Shown piece by piece: positions 25,413 through 32,210 of a stretch of 32,210 bases of DNA. Every line of letters begins with the position of its first letter. Positions within the stretch are counted from its first letter, which is position 1. A model generated the notes under the pieces. The model was not told where the DNA came from, did not search any database, and saw nothing but the letters and a program-made list of their open reading frames with translations. Source of the DNA: Bacteroidia bacterium (GTDB lineage: Bacteria; Bacteroidota; Bacteroidia; Flavobacteriales; Flavobacteriaceae); NCBI GenBank assembly GCA_030430535.1, contig JAUIKY010000041.1, forward strand, positions 1 to 32,210. The letters run 5' to 3'. Both the position numbers and the translations under genes were made by a program.

Positions 25413-26390
25413 TTAGTGGTCTTTCATGGGTTTTTTCTTTATCATACCGCCTTTAAGGTCTTTTACAATGCCCATAATAATGAAAGCTCTTTTGTCAATT
25501 TTGTCGATTTCGGTTTGTAGTTTGGCGAGTTCAAGTCGGGTCACCACCGTGTAAATGATGTCTTTGTCATAACTATCGCCACTTTTTCCATAGCCGCCTT
25601 TTCCAGCATAAATGGTACAAGCCCGTTGCAGTTTTTCGGTAAGCATAAGGCGCAATTCTTCGTGCTTATTGGATATTATGGTAACACCCACGTACTCTTC
25701 AACACCATCCACTACAAAATCAACGGTTTTGGCGGCCGATAAATAGGTTAAAATGGCGTAAAGTGCGGTTTCGATAGACAAAATATAAGCGCCTACTGAA
25801 AATATGATGATGTTGATGATTAAAAGTACATCACCAATGGTGAGCGACAGTTTCCGACTTAAAAATATGGCCAGTACTTCGGTGCCGTCAATAACGCTGC
25901 CGCCTCGCATGGACATACCAATACCCAATCCTAAAAAGAAACCGCCGAAAACGGCAATCAATAGGTTGTCGTCTGTAATGGTGGGATATTCTACAAAATG
26001 AACCACAATAGCCAGAAAGGCAATGGCCCCAATACTTTTTAAGGCGAACTTTTGCCCAATGGTTCTGTAGGCCAAAATTAAAAAAGGTAAGTTTACTATA
26101 ACCAAAAGGAACCCCAATTGTAATGTGGTAACGTGTTCCAATAACAGTGAAATACCCGTGGCACCGCCATCAATAAATTTATTGGGAAGTAAAAATCCTT
26201 TTAGTCCAAACCCAGCGGAAAACACACCAACTATAATAAAAATGTATTCTTTTATGGCATGCGAGAGTTCCACTTGAAGCCGTCTTACCAAGGGTACAAT
26301 TTCCCTTTTCCTTACAGGTTTGCCAAGACGTCTTTTTTCAAGCCGTTTTCGGGCAGCCTCAAATAACAGTTTGGACAGAAATGGATTCAT
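25413..26390 (-). CDS. YitT-family membrane protein
   Basis: The 325-residue protein has a basic cytoplasmic N-terminus (RKRLEKRRLGKPVRKREIVP) and five or so membrane helices between about 47 and 215. The glycine-rich FLLPNKFIDGGATGISLLL and SMRGGSVIDGTEVLAIFLSR segments are marks of the YitT/DUF161 family. A C-terminal DUF2179 domain follows (VDFVVDGVEEYVGVTIISNK, GKGGYGKSGDSYDKDIIYTV). Transport or sensing roles have been proposed for the family, but the substrate is not known. It begins only 5 bp below the small lipoprotein gene. Confidence 0.9.
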   Translation of the reverse strand: MNPFLSKLLFEAARKRLEKRRLGKPVRKREIVPLVRRLQVELSHAIKEYIFIIVGVFSAGFGLKGFLLPNKFIDGGATGISLLLEHVTTLQLGFLLVIVNLPFLILAYRTIGQKFALKSIGAIAFLAIVVHFVEYPTITDDNLLIAVFGGFFLGLGIGMSMRGGSVIDGTEVLAIFLSRKLSLTIGDVLLIINIIIFSVGAYILSIETALYAILTYLSAAKTVDFVVDGVEEYVGVTIISNKHEELRLMLTEKLQRACTIYAGKGGYGKSGDSYDKDIIYTVVTRLELAKLQTEIDKIDKRAFIIMGIVKDLKGGMIKKKPMKDH

Positions 26391-26395
26391 AAATT

Positions 26396-26956
26396 TTAAT
26401 ACTTATTCCAAGTTATGAAAAAGTATTTAATTTTGGCATTGTCCGGTATATGGGTCGCTTCAAATTTTAAATTTCTATCGAATCTTAAATTGGCCGGAAG
26501 TTCTTCTTTGTCAATAGTGAAAGCTGCATTGATGTCGTCTACTCCCACAACCACCGAGTTAATCAAGTTGCTGATTCTCGATATTTTATAGTTGTTTTTT
26601 ATGTCTTTAAAAGTGCTGGCAGCATTCAAGCCTTTTTCGGTTTTAAAACGCTCGTCGTAAACATGCATGCTTGAAATGGTTGAGGTAGAGTCCAAAGCTT
26701 GTTTTGGAGTTAGCGTAAGTAGTTTTTTGCCGCCTTTTTCAAAAATATCGATTTGGTTGGGAGTTCCTGAAAACGCTTCGTCGCTAACCGATTTTACAAT
26801 GGAATCTTTAGCGTAAATGGTTTCGAGGTCCTTAACTTGTGTCGAGTCGGTTAACGGCCCAATATGTTGTTTCGAAATTTCGAAAGGGCCAGGTTGGTTA
26901 CTACAACCAACTGATAAAAATAAGATGGTAATAAATCCTAAAATTGATAAGCGCAT
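26396..26956 (-). CDS. Small lipoprotein of unknown function
   Basis: I do not recognise a domain in this 186-residue protein. The signal MRLSILGFITILFLSVGC gives lipid-anchored Cys18. The rest has several short beta strands and conserved-looking DSTQVKDLETIYAKDSIVKS and GGKKLLTLTPKQALDSTSTI. It ends ...DNAKIKYFFITWNKY. It sits between the HerA-like ATPase gene (44 bp upstream) and the YitT gene (5 bp downstream), so it is probably cotranscribed with both. Confidence 0.75.
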   Translation of the reverse strand: MRLSILGFITILFLSVGCSNQPGPFEISKQHIGPLTDSTQVKDLETIYAKDSIVKSVSDEAFSGTPNQIDIFEKGGKKLLTLTPKQALDSTSTISSMHVYDERFKTEKGLNAASTFKDIKNNYKISRISNLINSVVVGVDDINAAFTIDKEELPANLRFDRNLKFEATHIPDNAKIKYFFITWNKY

Positions 26957-27000
26957 TAATAGGTTGGGTTTTAAATTAGTAATTATAGTTGAACTGGGTT

Positions 27001-28539
27001 TTATTTTTTCATCACCTTGGTTAAAATGCCAAATACACTTCGAATAAAGGTGGCACTGGTAAGTACTTTTACTATGGGGTTCATTCGGGTGCTTTGGCGT
27101 CGGGATGAGCTTTGTCTTTTCGATTCCGCTTTTTTGAGTGCTTCACGTTCCTGCCGCGCTTTTTCTTTGGCTTCTTCGGCTTCAGCCTCCGCTATTTTGT
27201 CGTTAAGCATTTCGTAAGCACTTTCTCTATCTACCGTTTCATTGTATTTTTTAGCCAATTTAGATTGCGATAGTAATTGGGCCAATTCGATTTCAGTAAG
27301 TACGTCCATCCGGCTCATGGGTGCTCGCATCATAGTAGCAGCCAATGGTGTGGGACGTCCTTTTTCATCGAGAGCGGAAACCAACGCCTCGCCAATACCT
27401 AATGAGGTGAGCACTTCGGTAGTGTCATAATAATCTGAATCGGGATAATTTTCTGCTGTGAGTTTTATGGCTTTTCGGTCTTTAGCGGTAAACGCCCGTA
27501 GCGCATGTTGCACTTTTAGGCCCAATTGCCCCAGTACTTCTTCCGGAACATCAGTAGGGTTTTGGGTTACAAAATATAAGCCAACGCCTTTACTACGAAT
27601 CAGTTTTACAATGCTTTCAATCTGGTTTAAAAGTGCTTTTGAAGCTTGGTCGAAAATTAAATGGGCTTCGTCAATAAACATCACCAATTCTGGTCTGCCG
27701 CTATCGCCCTGCTCGGGGAAGGTGGAATAAATTTCGGCCAGCAAACTCAGCATAAAGGTTGAAAACAGTTTTGGGCGGTCTTGAATATCGGTGAGCCTTA
27801 AAATATTGATGTAGCCTCTTCCGTTTTCATCTACCCTCAGCAAATCTTGCGTGTCGAACGAGGTTTCCCCAAAAAACAAATCGGCGCCTTGTTGCTCCAA
27901 TTCCACAATTTTTCTGAGGATGGCACCGGTTGATGCCGTAGAAATTCGTCCGTAAGCCTCGTTGAATTCGGCTTTACCTTCATCGGTGGCGTACTGCAAA
28001 ATCTTTTTAAAATCCTTTAGGTCGAGAAGCGGTAATTTATTGTCGTCACAATATTGAAAAATCACGGAAACAATACCACTTTGGGTTTCCGTTAAATCTA
28101 AAATACGGGATAGCAAAACCGGACCAAACTCACTGATGGTGGCCCGAAGCCTTACGCCATCTTGTTCCGAAAGGGTTAAAATTTCAACTGGAAAGGCTTT
28201 GGCTTCAAAAGGTAATCCTATTTTTTCGTGACGCTCGTCAATTTTAGGATGCCCCGGGCTGGGTTGTGCCAAACCGCTTAGGTCGCCTTTTATGTCCATT
28301 AACAATACCGGCACACCTTTTTCACTTAAATTTTCGGACAAAACTTGTAGTGATTTGGTTTTTCCTGTTCCCGTCGCTCCGGCAATCAATCCGTGGCGGT
28401 TCATGGTTTTCAACGGAATTTTTACATGTGCCCCTGTTATGGTCTCGCCATTTAGCATCGCTGCTCCAACGGGGATGTATTCGCCTTTAGTCTCGTAGCC
28501 TTTAGTAATGTATTCGTGAAAAGTCTCTTTTGTGCCCAT
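27001..28539 (-). CDS. HerA-like (DUF853) ATPase
   Basis: From the ATG at 28539 (MGTKETFHEYITKGY) the protein has 512 residues, matching the family N-terminus. The open frame continues to 28656, but the extra 39 residues are low-complexity and overlap the queE promoter. Walker A is GATGTGKT (54-61) and Walker B is LVMFIDEAHLIFDQ. SKGVGLYFVTQNPTDVPEEV is the conserved motif with the arginine-finger region. The C-terminus is a charged coiled coil (NDKIAEAEAEEAKEKARQER) and a basic tail. The fold is an FtsK/HerA-type hexameric ATPase. No nuclease partner (NurA-like or Sir2) is adjacent, so a defence role is not indicated. It heads the minus-strand run. Confidence 0.9.
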   Translation of the reverse strand: MGTKETFHEYITKGYETKGEYIPVGAAMLNGETITGAHVKIPLKTMNRHGLIAGATGTGKTKSLQVLSENLSEKGVPVLLMDIKGDLSGLAQPSPGHPKIDERHEKIGLPFEAKAFPVEILTLSEQDGVRLRATISEFGPVLLSRILDLTETQSGIVSVIFQYCDDNKLPLLDLKDFKKILQYATDEGKAEFNEAYGRISTASTGAILRKIVELEQQGADLFFGETSFDTQDLLRVDENGRGYINILRLTDIQDRPKLFSTFMLSLLAEIYSTFPEQGDSGRPELVMFIDEAHLIFDQASKALLNQIESIVKLIRSKGVGLYFVTQNPTDVPEEVLGQLGLKVQHALRAFTAKDRKAIKLTAENYPDSDYYDTTEVLTSLGIGEALVSALDEKGRPTPLAATMMRAPMSRMDVLTEIELAQLLSQSKLAKKYNETVDRESAYEMLNDKIAEAEAEEAKEKARQEREALKKAESKRQSSSRRQSTRMNPIVKVLTSATFIRSVFGILTKVMKK

Positions 28540-28645
28540 GCCTAAATTTTGCATAAAAATACAGAAATAAAAAAAGAAAAAAATAGGGTTTTTAGCATTA
28601 AGGTTGAATTGAAGTCCAAAATATTCCAAATCAGGATGGAATACG

Positions 28646-28653
28646 TATCTTTG
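28646..28653 (+). promoter_or_regulatory. -7 promoter element of queE, near-leaderless
   Basis: TATCTTTG matches TAnnTTTG exactly. The 18 bases from here are identical to those at the argS promoter. The ATG is only 11 bp past the box, so the transcript would have a leader of a few bases. Confidence 0.65.
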
Positions 28654-28664
28654 CACACTTAATT

Positions 28665-29294
28665 ATGGACAAAGAGATACAATTATTGGTGAACAAAGGC
28701 GAAATGTTGCCGCTTATGGAAGAGTTTTATACCATACAGGGTGAAGGCTTCCACAAGGGCACGGCGGCTTATTTTGTTAGGATTGGTGGCTGCGATGTGG
28801 GTTGCCACTGGTGTGACGTGAAAGAAAGTTGGAATGCCAAGTTACATCCGCCAACCTTAACGACTAAAATTGTTGAAAACGCCAAAAAATACAGTGATAC
28901 CATTGTGGTAACCGGCGGCGAACCCTTAACTTGGGATATGAGCTTTTTAACATCAAAATTAAAGGCTGAAGGCCTTCAAATCCATATTGAAACTTCGGGT
29001 GCTTATAAGTTGACGGGGCAGTGGGATTGGATTTGCCTGTCGCCCAAAAAGATGAAACTCCCCACCAAAGAGGTGTATGCCAAAGCCCACGAGCTAAAAA
29101 TGATAATTTACAATAAAGACGATTTTCGTTTTGCGGAAGAGCAGGCTGCTAAGGTAAACGGCAATTGTATTTTGTATTTACAGCCCGAATGGAGCAAACG
29201 CGATAAAATGATTCCGCAGATTGTAGATTATGTGATGCAGAACCCCAAGTGGAAAGTCTCCCTGCAAACCCACAAGTATTTGAATATTCCTTAA
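28665..29294 (+). CDS. queE: 7-carboxy-7-deazaguanine synthase (radical SAM)
   Basis: The 209-residue protein has the QueE features: EEFYTIQGEGFHKGTAAYFV at the start, the cluster-binding Cys43, Cys47 and Cys50 in GGCDVGCHWCD (C-x3-C-x2-C), VTGGEPLTW, IETSGAY and the end SLQTHKYLNIP. It converts 6-carboxy-tetrahydropterin to 7-carboxy-7-deazaguanine on the way to queuosine. The other que genes are not in the window. Confidence 0.93.
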   Translation: MDKEIQLLVNKGEMLPLMEEFYTIQGEGFHKGTAAYFVRIGGCDVGCHWCDVKESWNAKLHPPTLTTKIVENAKKYSDTIVVTGGEPLTWDMSFLTSKLKAEGLQIHIETSGAYKLTGQWDWICLSPKKMKLPTKEVYAKAHELKMIIYNKDDFRFAEEQAAKVNGNCILYLQPEWSKRDKMIPQIVDYVMQNPKWKVSLQTHKYLNIP

Positions 29295-29337
29295 AAACTG
29301 CTTATTTTTAGGTGTACAACTAAAAGAGCGACCTCTT

Positions 29338-29685
29338 ATGAAAGCACCTGTAAAGTTGAAAAAAATGAAACTTCTGCGTTTTGGGCGCGATTTTAAGCCC
29401 GACCAAGAAGTTATTCTACGAGACTATTTGGCTATTGAGCGTACCCGTTTAGCCAATGAACGTACTTTGCTCTCGTACATCAGGTCGTCATTGTATTTGC
29501 TTTTGGGGAGCATTGCCCTTTTCCAGATAAAAAACTATCCCAACTTTGAGTATTTGGCCTTGGCTTCGTTGGTGTTCAGTATTATATTTTTTGTAATTGG
29601 CGTGTACCGATTTACGCTTTTAAAAAAGAGTTTAAAGAAACTATACTATATGTCTGAAGCCGTCAATAATGGCGAGGATAAATAA
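29338..29685 (+). CDS. DUF202 membrane protein
   Basis: The 115-residue protein has the DUF202 motif LAIERTRLANERTLLSYIRS, then two membrane helices (LYLLLGSIALFQI and YLALASLVFSIIFFVIGVYR) and a lysine-rich end. The family consists of small inner-membrane proteins without established activity. A start at an internal ATG (MKLLRFGRDF, 29365) is also possible. It follows queE by 43 bp, so it may be cotranscribed with it. Confidence 0.85.
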   Translation: MKAPVKLKKMKLLRFGRDFKPDQEVILRDYLAIERTRLANERTLLSYIRSSLYLLLGSIALFQIKNYPNFEYLALASLVFSIIFFVIGVYRFTLLKKSLKKLYYMSEAVNNGEDK

Positions 29686-29705
29686 AAGTGGTTGTTTTAA
29701 TAAAC

Positions 29706-29744
29706 ATGTCATTCAGAGCGAAGTAATAAGGCTCTGAATGACAT
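29706..29744. repeat. Perfect 14-bp inverted repeat after the DUF202 gene
   Basis: ATGTCATTCAGAGC and GCTCTGAATGACAT with an 11-nt loop (GAAGTAATAAG), followed by AAATTTTTG. It may act as terminator. Its sequence resembles the interspersed-repeat family seen in other gaps here. Confidence 0.7.
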
Positions 29745-29775
29745 AAATTTTTGTAATAAAGGCAGAACTAATTTC

Positions 29776-29934
29776 CGTCATTGCGAGAGAAACAGCCTGC
29801 ACTGAGCGCAGTCGAAGCGAAGCAATCTGTTTAAATTTTAGGTTCAATTAATTCACAAGATTTCTCGACTCAAGTTTATCTTGATCATCTCGGTTCCGCT
29901 CGATACAGGCTTAAACCGAAAGACTCGAAATGAC
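29776..29934. repeat. Composite interspersed-repeat cluster
   Basis: It starts CGTCATTGCGAG and includes CACTGAGCGCAGTCGAAG (29800-29817, identical to the argS copy), then AAGCAATCTG. It continues with TTTCTCGACTCAAG and CGGTTCCGCTCGATACAGGC and ends TCGAAATGAC (29925-29934). The terminal GTCATT / AATGAC parts are inverted. No reading frame is visible. The cluster appears to be built of several repeat fragments. Confidence 0.6.
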
Positions 29935-29959
29935 AAAAAGTTTTATTATCTAGGCTAGA

Positions 29960-30490
29960 TCAAATACTCACCGGAACAGCTACCCTAACCGTGCCCCAAG
30001 CCATGTGCATGTTGTTGTTATCAAAGGCTATGGAGAAGGCTTCAACGGGTTCGCCGTTACTTACGGGAGCTGTAACTCGCAGTACGTCGTTGCTTTCGTT
30101 ATAATTGTATGCGCCCCAAACATCGGTATCGTTACTTAAAATAACCGTCCACTCCTTTTCGCCTGGGATGGTGTACAAAGAATAGGTACCGGCTTTTACG
30201 GCTTTGCCACCAAATTGAGTGTCTTGGTAAAATTTAATTTCGGCAGCTTCGTTGGCACCGGTTCTCCAAACTTTACCGTTTGGGGCCAACTGACTTAAAT
30301 CGCGACCGTTTAATTGCGGGCGGCTGTAAATTACTTTTGCCATGGGGGTGGCGTTTCGGCTGGTACGGTAGTAGCTAATGTCCAACGGACTTTTGTCCAA
30401 CTTTGCAAATTTCTGTGCCATTACGTTGCCCGAAAGTAGAAAGGCGAAAGCACAAATAATCATTGTGGTTACTTTTTTCATCTGTTTCAT
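29960..30490 (-). CDS. DUF2911 secreted protein
   Basis: The 176-residue protein has a signal peptide (ending GNVMAQ) and the DUF2911 core: DISYYRTSRNATPMAKVIYS, RPQLNGRDL, WRTGANEAAEI and KAGTYSLYTIPGEKEWTVIL. It ends AWGTVRVAVPVSI. The family is widespread in Bacteroidota, exported, and of unknown role. ATG at 30481 (MKKVTT) is an alternative start. It stands alone among repeat-rich gaps. Confidence 0.88.
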   Translation of the reverse strand: MKQMKKVTTMIICAFAFLLSGNVMAQKFAKLDKSPLDISYYRTSRNATPMAKVIYSRPQLNGRDLSQLAPNGKVWRTGANEAAEIKFYQDTQFGGKAVKAGTYSLYTIPGEKEWTVILSNDTDVWGAYNYNESNDVLRVTAPVSNGEPVEAFSIAFDNNNMHMAWGTVRVAVPVSI

Positions 30491-30667
30491 TCTGAAAATT
30501 TTAGTGGTTTTTAATGTTTTAAAGTTAAGCCTAAAAACCTTTAAAGTTTTTATAAAAGTGTGGGGTTTATGTTAAAGTTTATAACATTATATGAATAAAT
30601 TGAAGGCTTTTTTATTTGTGATGTTGTAAGCTTCTCCATATTAGAACTGCTTAATTTTCTAAAACTG

Positions 30668-30756
30668 GTTTAAAATTTCAAGAACTGCCTGAAATTTCTT
30701 GTTTTAGGTGTGCATGGCAAAAAGACTTAGCAAGAGAAACTGTTCAATAACTTTCA
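30668..30756 (+). repeat. Imperfect direct repeat, copy A (~90 bp)
   Basis: It aligns along its length with 32121-32210. Shared blocks are GTTTAAAATTT, TGCCTGAAA, TTCTT, TTTTAGG, TGCA, GGCAAAAAG and GAGAAACTGTTCA, with substitutions and one-base gaps between. The copies lie about 1450 bp apart with the DUF3500 gene between. It lies in the 415-bp gene-free stretch 30491-30905, whose left part (30491-30667) contains only the DUF2911 promoter region. Confidence 0.75.
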
Positions 30757-30825
30757 GTTAAGTGTTCGCGTCCCGGAGCACAATTTCTACTGAATTTAGC
30801 CCAGAACAATTATCGAAAAACAACA

Positions 30826-30852
30826 AACGCCCTTAAAAAAGCGCTTTTGTTT
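30826..30852. terminator. Imperfect hairpin downstream of the DUF3500 gene
   Basis: AACAAA-CGC pairs with GCG-(CT)-TTTGTT around a CCTTAAAAAA loop, with A-rich and T-rich flanks. It could end the minus-strand DUF3500 transcript. The 30757-30825 stretch next to it shows no coding frame. Confidence 0.45.
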
Positions 30853-30856
30853 AAAG

Positions 30857-30884
30857 TTTTTACGAAATTATGGACTTGTGCAAC
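30857..30884. repeat. Left boundary of the DUF3500 unit: shared motif plus inverted end
   Basis: 30857-30878 matches 12146-12167 at 20 of 22 bases. 30873-30884 (GACTTGTGCAAC) is inverted relative to 32100-32111 (GTTGCACAAGAC), pairing at 11 of 12. It lies 21 bp beyond the gene's stop codon. Confidence 0.65.
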
Positions 30885-30905
30885 GGTTACCGGTGTTTTA
30901 CATAG

Positions 30906-31952
30906 TTAATGTTTGTTATTTATATGATGTGTTCTTAAAAGGTCTTCACCAAAATCATTGTCTTTTTCTCTCCATATAGAATGAATGTGATTCCCCGTAT
31001 TGTCATATTCAATTATGAAATTAGGGCCATTGATGATATAGTAATTTGGCTCTTGTCTTTCGTAACTTCCTATCCATGCAAAGTAAATCTCATTTAATCC
31101 TTTTTCCTCAATTTCTTGCAAATATTTATTAGATTTCTCATGCTCAAGGTTATTGATAAATTCTTTAATGAGTAGCATTAATATCATCTTTTGATCTTTG
31201 GTGAGTGCATTGGCTTTGATGCCTTGATACTCTGTAATTCTTTGATTATTTGAAGGATTAGTGATTATATCTTTCGGAACTTCTTGACTCAATGTCGCAA
31301 TCTTTTGTTGAGATTCATCAAATGAGTTTATAAGCTTAATTCCATAATCTTCTTCTTTACTTAATACTCTCAAACCAACATGCTTAGTTGACGGTATTAA
31401 TGCCGGATCAGCACCTACAAACATGGGAGTAAAAGAAATTTTTTCTTTTATGATGGAGAGGTTAATGGAAAGGTGGTGTCCTTCAAACTTTAAGCTCCAA
31501 GGGGTTTGTAAGTTGGGATTTCCCCATATAGATATAAAATAATTGTTATAGTCCCAGTCTAATGCTTTAATTCTAGAAATATTATCTTCTTTAATTAGTT
31601 TTTTTTCGATTGCTTCATCAACTCTTGCGTTTAACATATCGTCAAGTTGCATAATGCTAGTTGTTTTTAAATAGCCTTGTGAACTAAAAATAGTTGTTAA
31701 AACCTCATGAAATTTAATTTTTGCTTCATCAGATAAGTCACCAAATTTTTTACCAGGCCTTTTTGCTAATCCTATTGGTAAATTTGTCCATTTAGTTCTC
31801 AAAGAATCATTGAAATCCCGTAATACTTCATTTTTAGCTTCTTGGTTTAATGTTGATAGGAATTCGTTACTGATATTTACTATTTCTTGAGACGTTTGAG
31901 AAAAGCCTATGATAAAATAAAAGGCAAATATGATACTAAATAGCGTTTTCAT
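30906..31952 (-). CDS. DUF3500 family exported protein
   Basis: The 348-residue protein has a signal peptide (MKTLFSIIFAFYFIIGFSQ). The DUF3500 segments are WTNLPIGLAKRPGKKFGDLS, YFISIWGNPNLQTPWSLKFE, EGHHLSINLSI, TPMFVGADPALIPSTKHVGL, RVLSKEEDYG, IYFAWIGS, YYIINGPNFIIEYD and the C-terminal IHSIWREKDNDFGEDLLRTH. The family is exported and of unknown activity. The conserved His and Asp residues (EGHH, DFGxDLL..HH) suggest a metal site, by inference only. The gene is AT-rich, and repeats bracket it on both sides, so it looks like acquired cargo. Confidence 0.85.
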   Translation of the reverse strand: MKTLFSIIFAFYFIIGFSQTSQEIVNISNEFLSTLNQEAKNEVLRDFNDSLRTKWTNLPIGLAKRPGKKFGDLSDEAKIKFHEVLTTIFSSQGYLKTTSIMQLDDMLNARVDEAIEKKLIKEDNISRIKALDWDYNNYFISIWGNPNLQTPWSLKFEGHHLSINLSIIKEKISFTPMFVGADPALIPSTKHVGLRVLSKEEDYGIKLINSFDESQQKIATLSQEVPKDIITNPSNNQRITEYQGIKANALTKDQKMILMLLIKEFINNLEHEKSNKYLQEIEEKGLNEIYFAWIGSYERQEPNYYIINGPNFIIEYDNTGNHIHSIWREKDNDFGEDLLRTHHINNKH

Positions 31953-31984
31953 TATGGATTTGTTTTATTGCAGGGAACGGTCTT

Positions 31985-32090
31985 GTGTATGGCTCGTTGC
32001 GGGAAATCAGCTATGATTTTCCGCCGTAAAACGAAGATAGCAAATTGCAATGAATTCCGATTAGGAATTCAGCCGCAATGAGCTATACAC
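31985..32090. repeat. Large imperfect inverted repeat with internal hairpins
   Basis: GTGTATGGCTCGTTGCGG (31985-32002) pairs along all 18 positions with CCGCAATGAGCTATACAC (32073-32090) if two G-T pairs are allowed. Inside are a stem GCGGGAAATCA/TGATTTTCCGC (about 31999-32024) and a perfect GAATTCC/GGAATTC hairpin (32052-32070). The fold is a stem with two internal arms, like cassette recombination sites or a structured RNA. It lies just upstream of the DUF3500 start. Confidence 0.75.
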
Positions 32091-32099
32091 GTTGTGCCT

Positions 32100-32111
32100 G
32101 TTGCACAAGAC
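32100..32111. repeat. Right inverted end of the DUF3500 unit
   Basis: GTTGCACAAGAC is inverted relative to GACTTGTGCAAC at 30873-30884 (11 of 12). The gene and the folded element lie between the two. Confidence 0.6.
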
Positions 32112-32120
32112 TCAAATATA

Positions 32121-32210
32121 GTTTAAAATTTTCAGATTTGCCTGAAAGTTCTTATTTTTAGGGATGCAAGGCAAAAAGAACTACCAGGAGAAACTGTTCA
32201 GCAGTTTCCA
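32121..32210 (+). repeat. Imperfect direct repeat, copy B (runs to the window edge)
   Basis: It is the counterpart of 30668-30756, in the same orientation, and includes GTTTAAAATTTTCAG, GCCTGAAAGTTCTT, GCAAGGCAAAAAG and GGAGAAACTGTTCA. Its right end is cut by the window. Confidence 0.75.

Noticed and set aside
27001-28539. HerA-based anti-phage defence system
   Set aside because: No NurA, Sir2, DUF4297 or other defence partner is adjacent; the protein fits the widespread DUF853 housekeeping type.
28540-28656. Longer N-terminus for the HerA-like ATPase
   Set aside because: The extension is low-complexity (a run of Phe) and overlaps the queE promoter; the family start matches the ATG at 28539.
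31985-32111. Integron attC site for the folded element by the DUF3500 gene
   Set aside because: The size and two-armed fold are similar, but I cannot find proper RYYYAAC and GTTRRRY core sites, and no integron integrase is encoded in the window.

Overview
This window is a stretch of chromosome from a member of the Flavobacteriaceae (Bacteroidota). Several things point there. The genes usually lack Shine-Dalgarno sequences but often have an upstream TAnnTTTG box, the Bacteroidota -7 promoter element. The window also carries an ECF sigma/FecR/STN-TonB receptor trio, CtlX, DUF2911 and DUF3500 proteins, and a ribosomal protein L17 with the basic, alanine-rich tail usual in the group. I cannot assign genus or species from sequence alone.

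Region 1 (1-11459) is mostly housekeeping. It holds the 3' end of rplQ, then carA, eno and gltA, separated by strong intrinsic terminators after rplQ, eno and gltA. Next come two guanidino-group-modifying hydrolases of the arginine deiminase superfamily, one of them CtlX. Between them lies a small lipoprotein gene broken by an in-frame TAA. A TPR-containing orphan histidine kinase and argS follow. argS carries a short in-frame copy of an interspersed repeat.

Region 2 (11460-13092) is a small AT-rich accessory patch with an outer-membrane barrel protein and a two-TM protein, neither with an assignable function.

Region 3 (13093-18889) is a complete cell-surface signalling unit: ECF sigma factor, FecR anti-sigma and a TonB-dependent receptor with an STN domain, with a large modular lipoprotein transcribed divergently. 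A promoter pair of identical architecture (GGGGTAGGAA, 14 bp, CTGTTWTATA) lies in front of fecR and in front of the lipoprotein. This suggests the sigma factor drives both, making the lipoprotein a functional part of the receptor system. I consider this the best candidate for an undescribed system in the window.

Region 4 (19019-21832) is ffh and folD, separated by a four-helix-bundle (23S intervening-sequence protein family) gene that is bracketed by inverted arrays of degenerate hexamers, which looks like a mobile insertion. Region 5 (28539 down to 21876, minus strand) is a tightly packed run of herA-like ATPase, small lipoprotein, YitT-family membrane protein, cupin, alpha/beta hydrolase, rluF and a GH71/GH99-like lipoprotein.

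Region 6 (28646-32210) starts with queE and a DUF202 protein, then passes into repeat-rich sequence with a DUF2911 protein and a DUF3500 protein. The DUF3500 gene is bracketed by 12-bp inverted ends, a large foldable structure and ~90-bp imperfect direct repeats, which looks like a cassette. No tRNA, rRNA, CRISPR array, integrase or transposase gene was found.
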